Positions 37,548 through 46,424 of a stretch of DNA of 64,000 nt are shown in pieces. This DNA comes from Glossina fuscipes (taxonomy: Eukaryota > Arthropoda > Insecta > Diptera > Glossinidae): contig NW_023998564.1 of NCBI RefSeq assembly GCF_014805625.2, forward strand, positions 1,452,446 through 1,516,445, in the 5' to 3' direction. Position 1 is the first letter of the stretch, and each line of letters opens with the position of its first letter. The position numbers and the translations under genes were made by a program. The notes beneath the pieces were generated by a model, which worked only from the letters and a program-made list of their open reading frames with translations, was not told the origin of the DNA and ran no database searches.

Positions 37548-38773
37548 ATGAACGCTTAGATGTGTGAATGTTTGTAAACATTTGCATGTATATTTTTATT
37601 CTAGGTCCGCGTCTAACGTAGTAAACATGTTCATGCACATCTATACACATACTATTTATTTAATGTCAGCCAGCGACTACTGCCGTACCTACAATTTTAC
37701 CATTTGTTGCTCTGCTACTGCTGCCATTGCTCTTAAGTTATGTTAGTGGTTTGCTGTTTTAATTGTTGACGTTGTTGTGAATGTATTTATTTTATATGTT
37801 ATTAGTGTATGGCCTTGATAGTTCGTATTGTTCTTTATAACTTAAAGACACAAAAACAAAAAAGTTTCATTCGATTTTTTATTAAATTTTACGTTTTATT
37901 ATTAAATTTATATATCTATGTAGGTATGTAAATACCAAAAAAAAATTCCTGCTTCTTCCCTGCAAATATTTCCATTAATTTAAGTTTAGAGAACAATAAT
38001 GCGAGCGTGAGTTTTGTTTACATCTACGTAACTAATAATAATCTATATTTGGCTCAACCAATGTATGAGCTGTTTTTGTAAAAAATTCTTTTTTTTCATT
38101 AAAAAATGAAGAACTAACTAACTGCGGCCGCATACACGCCCATCAGAAATGACTTTTGAAACGATTCGTTAAAACAAGGGTTTCAAGTAAACATGTATAT
38201 ATGTGTATATTGTTTAGTATAGTTTTACTTAGGTGTAAATATGTTTGTATGTGTACATAATACGAAATCCAAAAAGCAGTCCAAGGTTCTGTTAAAATAA
38301 CAATATACATATCTATATACATATCTATATACATATATATATATACATATCTATATACATATATATGTATATAGATACATATGTGTATAATTTCATATAA
38401 TACTTTAAGCAGTGTATCGCATATCAATCGCCACTAAGCGTAATTATGTAAGTGGATACATAATATACGTAAACGTATATCCAATAAGTTTTTATTACTA
38501 ACAGCAGTACTAGCGCAGTAGCATTAGTAGTGTTAGTGGTAGTTTATTTTCTTATTAAATATTATTTAAAACTGAGTAAGGAAACTGTATAATATTACCC
38601 TTGAGGACGGATCTTCAATAGTTGCAACCCAAGACTTTGACACATATACATTATATTCAGAATTTAATCCATACTCAGAACGCTTGCCTTTAAGCTAAGC
38701 GGTAGTGAAACCAGCAGTTAGCAAAATGAGTTTATTTTTATTTATTTGACATTTAAGGGAAAATGTTTTAAAA
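37548..38773 (+). repeat. Copy 2 of the 1.23-kb duplication, starting at the assembly gap
   Basis: Begins at the first base after the gap with ATGAACGCTTAGATGTGTGA, the sequence found at 35910. It follows copy 1 to the point where copy 1 meets the gap (GGGAAAATGTTTTAAAA), then continues into new sequence. It is 12 bp shorter because of a microsatellite indel. The geometry is that of two overlapping contig ends that were not merged. Confidence 0.9.
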
Positions 38774-39039
38774 TCAAATTCTGCTGCAGATTATAAATCA
38801 TCAGGTTAGCCCAGACACACACAAACGCACCCACATATTGATACCCTTGTTTCGGTCTTCTTTAACTGCTTAAATAAACTGCTTAACTGCTTATTCGACA
38901 ATCTATGCTGAAGCACTTCATAAGTACTTCCTCAGCTCTCTTGTTGTTCTAGCCTTGAGGAAGCAAAATGATATTGCTTGGTTTAGAATGCATATTCTAA
39001 GTGTCGAAGGAAGCAGTTTGCTTTTTTATACCTTTGCAA

Positions 39040-39310
39040 ACACTACTGCACTGTAACCGATATACGCATTATTTACATCATCTATATTCGGCTAAGATTA
39101 GAAGTACATTTTTGTGGTCGAGTGTTTCTAAGTCTTACTAGACTGCGGTGATCCTCTATGTAAATGTAATACCTTCACGACAAATGTTCTACGTTCAGAT
39201 CGGAACACTTGTTCGACCATATTTTGAACAGTCTCTCTAGGATGGCGTAGGGTGTTTGATGGTGGCCCGGCGCTCATTATAGTGTTTACACTTGTTTTTA
39301 AGATAATAGT
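39040..39310 (+). repeat. Dispersed-repeat relic (family B tail)
   Basis: The end, GGCGTAGGGTGTTTGATGGT followed by a GGCCCGGCGCTCATTATAGTG block and TTTACACTTGTTTTTA, matches the tail module seen at 8.85, 27.9, 48.9 and 53.1 kb. The body (AACACTTGTTCGACC, CATATTTTGAACAG) is strongly diverged. Confidence 0.5.
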
Positions 39311-39689
39311 GATGGGTAGAAGATGGAAAATTCGTCAATAGCCAATTATAATTTTCTTATTTGCTTAATTTATAATCTTTCATTACTTAGTATATTTTTT
39401 CTTTATAGACAATTACAGTGTTTAAAAATTATCAGCATAATTTCGAAAAGGTGGATTTTACTAATGTTTTACTTATACACTGCTAATTACTATATAGCTA
39501 GCTTTATATCAATCTATTCAATGTAACACAAAAAATTTCTTTCTTTTTTTGTTTTGCTTGTTATGTACTCTTTGTTGTAACGATTTCAACTTAATTCAAT
39601 TAAATTTGTTCTGCTTTCTTATTTACAGGTATGCGAATATAACATGAAATTTTCTAAATTGTACTGGAACGCTCTGCCGGATATAGATG
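39311..39689. other. AT-rich flank of the Tc1-like element
   Basis: A possible splice acceptor (TTTCTTATTTACAG) at about 39615-39628 precedes a short open frame that runs into the transposon's left end. I take the match to be chance because the frame is not supported beyond the transposon. Confidence 0.3.
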
Positions 39690-39776
39690 CAGTGAGTCTT
39701 ATTAATATTGAATGTTTGCGCTCGACAAAGAATAACCGCTTGTTAAACCTAGTCCATTGTTCAAATATAAAATTTA
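39690..39776 (+). repeat. Left terminal inverted repeat of the Tc1-like element
   Basis: About 87 bp, pairing in reverse orientation with 40468-40555. Shared blocks include CAGTGAGTCTTATTAATATT, CGCTCGACAAA and GCTTGTTAAACCTA. It differs from the right copy at roughly one base in eight. Confidence 0.85.
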
Positions 39777-40467
39777 AGTTGAATGTTTCGAAGATACCAC
39801 GTTTGTCCTCACTTTCTTACAGGAAAACGCACAAATCTTCGTGGGAAGACATTATATGTGCGCTCACCAGCAAATATAACAAGGAAAATTGGTGCTCATT
39901 CATGGTATTCTAAGCAAGGAGGGTTATTTAAGGATATTGGAGGAATAATTGAAAGAAAGCGCAGCTAAACTTTGTATTTTGGAAACTTTCGTATTCTACC
40001 AAAATAACGACATCAAGCATAAGTCCCGCTTAATTTAAAAATAGATCTTATATAATTGTCCCAAAGTGCTCTCCAATCAAAAGCCATGAACCTTATCAAA
40101 AATATGTGGTACGAATTAGGCTGCCGTGCGCGAAAACGCTTAACCTCTTCCGTCTAAGATTTGAAAAACATAGCACAAGAAGAATGGACTGAAATCCCTG
40201 CTTGCTAGACAAGAAAAGTTATACAAAATATGTTAAAAGGTTTAAATGACGTTATTAAGTACAAAATGTATCCCACCAATTATTAATTTTTACTAAAACA
40301 CTTTTTTCCCTCGTATGCTTCCTAATATGAAAAAAACTCAATGTTAATGGCGCTCTTTTTTTTGAGCTCCTTAAGTTTTTTAATTTTTCTGTCTGCTGGA
40401 ATAATGTTTCGTTTGTTGTTTCTTTAATATTTTAATATGTATTCCCTAGTAGTGCAAAATAGTATAA

Positions 40468-40555
40468 TAAATTTCTATGTTTGCACAATGGATTAGGTTT
40501 AACAAGCGTTTATTTTTTGTCGAGCGGAAAAACTCAATATTAATAAGACTCACTG
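40468..40555 (-). repeat. Right terminal inverted repeat of the Tc1-like element
   Basis: Reverse complement of the left repeat, ending GACTCACTG immediately before a TA-rich tract (TATATATATA), which also makes target-site assignment ambiguous. Confidence 0.85.
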
Positions 40556-41394
40556 TATATATATATATAAAATAGAAAGACACGTGAAAGCGAGAAAGGG
40601 AGTGAGATAAACAACTAGTGGGCAAAGGTGATAACGAAGGGTGTGTTTGCATTTTATTAGCCGTAGTGCGATATGAAAACAAAAAACATCTGAAACGAAA
40701 GTAAGTTTTTGTTAATTTTTTGTTTTTATTTGATGTGGATAATCTTAAACAACGTTACAGACAAAAAAAAAATTAAATAAACATGTAATTAATTTATAAA
40801 AAATATTTAAGAGACAGATTGATAAATTATAAATAAAAAGAAAGCGTTCTGTGCTAACAGCACTAGCATCATTCGCTTTTTTTTCACACACTTCACTTTT
40901 TTGCCACCAATGCCAAATTCTCGTACTTGTAAAAAAGTGGCTGCTACCCTACTGCTATCTGGGTTTAACGCAGCTAGTCCATTTTTAATATCGGATTTCC
41001 GTCCAAAATAAGGGAGGACAATTTCGATAAACCTTAGTTGCTTAAAGTGAATTATGGAAACTATGATTTGCTCCATTTGGAAATGAACTGTTTTCATATA
41101 TAAATGCACCCTTCAAACATTTCTATGAAACTCAAATCAGTAAGAATTGTGATTAAGCCCAGTGCTCTATAACTTTCAGAACTGCCACGTAGACGTCTTT
41201 TCTACGAAAGAAAAAGTCCAGGCCGTCTTTAGAAAACGAAAATGCTCAAACGATACTCGCCAAAATTTAATTTGATTTCTTAAGAGCTACAGTGGTTTTA
41301 GAGATACCAGCTGTCTTATATTCAGAACAAGTAAGAGCCGGCCGGCTCTTACTTACCCTACACTTCCTACCTTAGTACAGTTCCTCCTACCTAG
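40556..41394. other. AT-rich stretch, nothing recognised
   Basis: A short TA tract follows the transposon. A 100-codon open frame on the minus strand (40807-41109) has no family resemblance and no supporting start context or domain. Confidence 0.35.
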
Positions 41395-41690
41395 TTACAA
41401 TTTTCGAAATAAAGCGTTATATGAGAAGTAATCGGAAAAGTACCCGATACGAAACATTTTCAATAGAGCTCGCCCTTGGGTCAAAATACGCTGGTGTACT
41501 AAATTTCGTCGAAAAATCTCAAAAGTTGCGAAAATTGTAATCTAAACACAAGTATTCAAGACGGACAGATGGATGGACTAAAAAGTTTAGATAATAAAAG
41601 GTTAGATTATTCCAAGTCCTTCTGAGTATTTCATGCAATCGCGTAATTTTGTCCGACAAGTGGTGTAGAGTGTAACCATGGAAAAGTTAA
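41395..41690 (-). repeat. Dispersed repeat, family B (minus orientation)
   Basis: AAAGCGTTATATGAGAAGTA, TTTCAATAGAGCTCGCCCTT, GGTCAAAATACGCTGGTGTA, CGTCGAAAAATCTCAAAAGT and ACAAGTATTCAAGACGGACA, ending GACAAGTGGTGTAGAGTGTA. It lies just downstream of the 3' end of the CR1-like element. Confidence 0.65.
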
Positions 41691-42051
41691 AATTTCGTGT
41701 GTGGATTTTAATCAGCTCTTTGATTCGAAAAATTTAGCTTGGCAATTGCTGTGGTCACTCCTCTTCGTCAAAAATCGCAATTCGTCGATATTTATTTATT
41801 TATATATTCTACTTATACAAGAAACTCAACTAAACCAAATTGGCAGTCGAGTTTAATTGACTCTTAAAGTAGATTTTAAATTAATTAATACTAAAACTTA
41901 GTATAAGTTTAATAAAACAAATAACAACGAAAAGAAAGAGAAAAGCATATACACATCTAGCATAGAGCCACACCCAGAACCGGTGCAGGACCAAATTGCA
42001 AATGACACGTAAGCCATCGAAAACATGCAAAAGCTTGACAACCGATAATAG

Positions 42052-44980
42052 TTAACAACAATTAATTTTCGACTCGTAATGACCTTCTAAGGTTAAGAGG
42101 TAGTACGACATAGGTAAATTACGCGTATTAAGCAATGTTGCTTTAATGGACTTTGAAGAGTCCGATAATGAGAATAAGTGATAGACATCACTTAGGTTTC
42201 TACAAACTACTCTGAGCGGATTAAACAGCTCATAATTATATTTACACTGACTAAGCTTAACCAAGATAAACTGCCTAGAAAAGCGATTAGGGACATTAAA
42301 GCTTATTTCACCAAGTAATGAAGGCGAGTCAATAGCACCATTTATTACTTTAATTAGAAAGGAAACGCCAAGAACAAATCTACGTTTCTCAAGAGACGGT
42401 AGGGACAACAGAAGCAACCTATTTTCATACGGAGGAAGAGAGGCAATCGGATCCCAACCCAAATTTCTAAGGGCAAACAGCAAGAATTGCTTTTGAACAG
42501 ATTCAATTGAATCTACGTAGCACCTATATGAAGGAGACCACACAACTGAGGCAAACTCGAGTATGGGTCTAACCAAACACATGTACAGGCTTTTCGTAAT
42601 GTAAGGATTATCATGCTCTGCGGATCGCCTCTTTATAAAACCAAGCGCGGACCTAGCTTTGCTAATCGAGAGATCAATATGCAAGTTAAAACGTAACCTA
42701 TGGTCAAATAGAACGCCTAAATCTGTAATCGAATCGACGTCCTCCAACTTATGCGAATCTATGAAATACTGAGTAATGAATGACTTTCTTCTTGAGAATG
42801 AAAGCTTCTTACATTTACTCAGATTTAGTTTCAGAAGATTCAAAGAGCACCATGCAAAAAATTTATCCAAATCACCTTGAAGCTGATGTGATTGCGATTC
42901 AACAGAGAAGGAAGAGAACAGTTTCACATCATCAGCATACAGCAGATCTGGCTGGAATTAACCACCGATGGGAGATCGTTAATGTATAAACTAAATAAAA
43001 TGGTACCTAAGTGACTTCCTTGAGGTACGCCAGACATAACGGGGAATTCGTCCGAGGTGATGAAGTTAAACAAAACCACGAAGGATCTATTGTGCAGATA
43101 AGAGCTTATCCATTTCACTAAGTAGAAAGGGTATCCAGAGGCTTGGAGTTTAAAAATAAGTAAGTTATGGTTAACCATATCAAATGCTTTGCTTAAATCA
43201 GTGTAAATAACATCTGTGCGAGAGCCGCTAGAAAAAGCCTTGAAAACATGACAGGTAAACTCTAACAAGTTGGTGACTGTAGATCGCCCTTTAGGAAAGC
43301 CGTGCTGGTGCGGAGAAATATACGAATTAATGGCGAGGGCCAAATGCTGAGTCACAATACGCTCGAACAACTTGGGCAAGAAACTCAACTTGGCTATGCC
43401 TCTGTAGTTCTCAACAAATTGTCTACTTCCACTCTTGTGGATAGGGATAAGGAAACTACTCTTCCAACATGAAGGGAAAACACCTGAATACAAGGACATG
43501 TTAAAAATCTTTGAGATCACACCACATAACTCGACAGCGCAAGATTTAAGTACACATGATGGAATTCCATCAGGTCCAGGCGAACAACTGTATTTTAGAG
43601 AACTCAACCTTTTAAAAACATCTTCTTCGAAATAACCAAGTTAGGTATTGAAACCGAGTTAGTTATAGGATATGGGTAGTTTGCTGATAAATCGAAATTA
43701 GCATTCGAAAAGTTTCGTCGGAAATACTCAGCAAATAGATTTGAGATTTCAAAATCATCAGAGGAATCAGAGCCATTAAAAGAAACATGAGAGAGATATG
43801 TGGAAATTTTTCTTTTAGAGTTAACAAATTTAAAGAAGAATTTAGGATTAGCAAGCAGAGAGGATTTAATGAACTGAAGGTATCTGCAGTAATAATGATG
43901 GTTGAGGGAGTTAAATCTATGCCTCGCCACCGAGTAAGCGACATAGTCGTGCGTAGAGCCACTTTTCGAATATTTTTTGAATAGCGAGTTTTTTCTATTC
44001 TTGTGATATTTAATTGCCTTATTAAACCACGGGGGACATCTGCTTCGAGGTCGACTATGCTTGATCGGAACAGATGCAGCAATAGCTAGATTTAATGTAT
44101 TGTAGAACGATGGCAATAAGCTTTCAATACTACCGGTTGAGAAATCAAGCGTCAGATGTGAAAGACGATGTTTTAGTAATACAATATTGATTTTATGAAA
44201 ATCATAATAATTATTTAAAAAAATTTGATTTGGCACATTAAGGCATTTCAACAAACCATCATTCATATGATGAAAGGAAATGCATATTGATGGATGATAA
44301 GAATCCTCAGGTAAACTAAAAGGTGGACAACGATTTACGTAAATCTCGGGAAAATTGGCAAAGCAGATATCAAGCAGTCTACCATTACAATTAGGGGTAC
44401 GAGTATATTGACCCAAATTATGATCAAACAATTCACTAAAGAACACAACAGCCCTATCAGACGTTGAAGTAGGAACCAAACAGCCAGAATTATCAGTGCT
44501 ACACCAAGTGACTTGAGGCAAATTTGATGTCATCCAATGCAACGACCAAATCAGTGGGTCTAGACCGCTTGGCCACTTCACAAATGAGGGAAGCGTGTTT
44601 CCTGTAAATGGAGATATCGGAATTTGGGGGAATATAGGAGCATGTTATAAATAGATGTTTATCAGGCATATTCGCACGAATAGCGATAAATTCAACGTCA
44701 GGAGAAGTGGGAAATTCAATTAAATTGGACGGGACTGACGCAGATATGGCAATTAATACACCACCACCAATGCGATTTACTCGATCATTTCTAAAAACTT
44801 GGAAAGAATTATGAAAAAGTTCCGACGAATGAAGATCGGGTTTTAGCCAAGTTTCAGTAAAAGCCAAACAGAAAAATTCCGTGCTCACAGAATTTAGAAA
44901 AGTGGAACGAATTTTCGAATTAAGGCCCCTAACATTTTGATAAATGAGAGATAGTGGGCCTGAAGAAACAATTAGTTTTT
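42052..44980 (-). pseudogene. CR1-like ORF2 polyprotein: APE endonuclease and reverse transcriptase, frame-broken
   Basis: ORF2 begins in the -1 frame at the ORF1 stop, without any ATG. First come YQNVRGLNSK, then the endonuclease block FTETWLKP and CSYIPPNSD. The catalytic GDFN motif is degraded to D-D-I, followed by a one-base insertion near 44530. RT motifs follow: CSPGPDGIP, FLIPIHKSGSRQFVENYRG, HGFPKGRSTVTNLLEF, the catalytic YTDLSKAFDMVNH, SGVPQGSHLGTILFSLYIND, and LLYADDVKLF, which is split by a one-base deletion at about 42928. The thumb and C-terminal region runs to the stop at 42052. Another one-base loss lies near 43620. The protein would nick target DNA and copy the element RNA by target-primed reverse transcription. 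Three frame breaks make this copy inactive. Confidence 0.85.
44923..44961 (-). promoter_or_regulatory. Candidate stem-loop downstream of the slip site
   Basis: On the minus strand AGGCCC (44961-44956) can pair with GGGCCT (44928-44923), a 6-bp GC-rich stem with a loop of about 27 nt, starting 13 nt after the slippery heptamer. In copy 2 the first arm reads AGGCTC, which still pairs through a G-U. The spacer is longer than the usual 5-9 nt. Confidence 0.3.
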
Positions 44981-45987
44981 TGGAAGATCTCGAGGGATAA
45001 ATTCCTTAATTAAGGATCCTACTGGCCACAGTGATTTGTTTAACAACATATCACTGTTTTCAGTCGGAACTAATATTTTAAAAGAGGAGATTGCCCTAGC
45101 TTGAGAAGGAGCCATTTTGAAGATGCTAACACGCTTTAAGTTGACTGATGGGACTTTCGTCGCCAGATAACCTTTTATGTTATCCACCGATGTTTCAGGT
45201 GCCAGTCTTGACACAAATATTGCTTTTCTGGGAGGAACTGCCGTCAAGCAAATGTCATTATTTGGAACAGGAGGGGGGTTCACAGTAGGAGAGTTTCGAG
45301 TTGGGGAAAATATAGATGGGGTTATCGCCCTTGTACCGACAGCTTGTGAGACGTGCCCAGTCTGGTGACCAGCATTCGCGAACAGCCAGGAGGAGAGGAT
45401 GACTTATTTTTCTCTTCATTACTTTTAGGCGATGGCACTTGATTAGAGTGAGTGGCGGCTCTGGGCGGAGATACCCTTGCCACTTCAGCATAGCTTAAAA
45501 CCGATGGACTTGCCGGTTTGTTTGTAACTGTTTTGCTACCAACCGACTCAGCAATATCGGAAACATTACTATTCATTTTAGAGTTAGAGGGAGCGGTAAC
45601 TTGTACCAACGAATTAGATTTGGAGAAAGCCAGAGGTGACGTCCCACACGCTACGCTACGAGTAGAAGATGAGTGTTCAATAAAGCGACACTCATCAAAC
45701 CTAGACTTAATAAGCTCAAACTTTTCCCACAACGAGCCGAGATTTCTACTCAATTCCGAGAAACCATAACGGGTCTCCGTGAAAAGTTTATAAAAGTCAA
45801 CGTCCCGCTGCCTACAGTCAGGACATGACCATCTTAGGCCTTTAGCCGGATCAGCGACTGCGTCAGCAGCACGGCCGAGAATACCGGCACACTTTGCATG
45901 ACCAAAGTGCTCGCAGAGCCAACAAGAAACGAATCTATCAGAATCCGGGCCTGATTTCGCCCGACAAGGTGTATATAAACACTCCAT
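44972..45987 (-). pseudogene. CR1-like ORF1 protein: PHD finger and RRM-like domain, frame-split
   Basis: The ATG at 45987 (context GACATGG) opens a frame whose first 58 residues form a PHD-type C4-H-C3 zinc finger, with C3, C8, C22, C25, H30, C33, C55 and C58 and the usual W two residues before C55. A serine-rich linker follows. From about 45380 the homologous protein continues in the -1 frame: RKAIFVSRLAPETSVDNIKG and VSIFKMAPSQARAISSFKIL resemble the RRM-like RNA-binding domain common in ORF1 of CR1 elements. It ends LIKEFIPRDLPKN and TAA. ORF1 proteins bind element RNA and act as chaperones in the RNP. The same -1 split occurs at the same place in copy 2, so it may be ancestral and not random decay. 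Confidence 0.75.
44975..44981 (-). promoter_or_regulatory. Candidate -1 ribosomal frameshift site, A_AAA_AAC
   Basis: In the ORF1 frame the codons read CCA AAA AAC TAA, which contains the canonical eukaryotic slippery heptamer A_AAA_AAC in the correct phase directly before the stop. A -1 slip gives AAA AAA CTA ATT GTT and enters ORF2. The -1 frame has a TAA about 11 codons upstream and no ATG before the endonuclease motifs. Copy 2 keeps the identical site. Confidence 0.55.
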
Positions 45988-46424
45988 GTCCTGTCAAAAA
46001 GACAGTTATTGATTATGAAGAATAGACACACAAACCACTAAAAAAAATCCCGAACATAAAAATTTATCAACCAATTTGTGCAAAACTTTTCTTTTAGGTT
46101 GACACTGTAACGAGAGATCACTAGCAACACAAACTCCAAACAGTAAAAAAAATAACAGAGAAAAAGAGAGAAAACAAACAAAAAAAAAAAGAGAAATTTT
46201 TATCAGAGCTCAAAATTTTTGTTTGCAAAAATCAAATGAATCAAATGAAATCGTAAAAGAAACATATTTCTTTTACTTTGAATTCACTCACTTTCTTCTC
46301 AAAGTATATTATAAAATCACACACTATAAGGCAGAATAGCCACAAAATTCAACAAAAAATTAAAATTTTAATTGCCGACACAAAAAATGTACGACTATAC
46401 CGCGCGACAAAGTTGCCAGACTGT

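Larger units (their letters stand above)
39690..40555 (+). mobile_element. Tc1-like DNA transposon with long terminal inverted repeats, defective
   Basis: The 866-bp element starts CAGTGAGTCTTATTAATATT and ends in its reverse complement. The inverted repeats are about 87 bp and similar but not identical. Inside are plus-strand relics of a Tc1-type transposase: an HTH-like PRLSSLSYRKTHKSSWEDI, an FYQNNDIKHKS block in place of the usual 'QDNDPKH', and a C-terminus MNLIKNMWYELGCRARKR, then DLKNIAQEEWTEIPAC, then LKGLNDVIKYK. The catalytic Asp of the QDN motif reads Asn. The Glu of the 'NPIENLW' motif region reads Lys. Stops and frameshifts occur. It is far shorter than a full Tc1 element, so it is internally deleted. 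A TA follows the right end, but the left neighbour reads TG. Confidence 0.8.
41790..46424 (-). mobile_element. Near full-length CR1-like non-LTR retrotransposon (copy 1)
   Basis: About 4.6 kb on the minus strand. It has a roughly 430-bp 5'UTR (46424-45988), ORF1 with a PHD finger (45987-44972), ORF2 with AP-type endonuclease and reverse transcriptase (44980-42052), and a roughly 260-bp 3'UTR. The 3'UTR ends near a TTTATTTATTTATATA tract at about 41790-41806 (on the minus strand an AT repeat tail). A PHD finger in ORF1 is a known trait of CR1-clade elements. The 5' end is inferred where the sequence becomes copy 2 (46425), and the 3' end from the tail. ORF1 and ORF2 each carry frame breaks, so the copy cannot move by itself. 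No target-site duplication was identified. Confidence 0.85.

Noticed and set aside
37069..37650. Long open frames spanning 37069-37650
   Set aside because: They run through 400 N bases; the readable ends are fragments of the duplicated non-coding sequence.
39644..39913. 89-codon frame MKFSKLYWNALPDIDA... after an acceptor-like site
   Set aside because: Most of it is the Tc1-like left inverted repeat and a transposase relic; the first 16 codons are not supported independently.
40807..41109. 100-codon minus-strand frame
   Set aside because: No domain, no homologous motif and no supporting signals; length is within chance for this composition and number of frames.
45518..45769. Plus-strand open frames inside the CR1-like elements (for example 43435-43635, 45177-45368, 45518-45769)
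   Set aside because: Shadows of the minus-strand ORF1 and ORF2.
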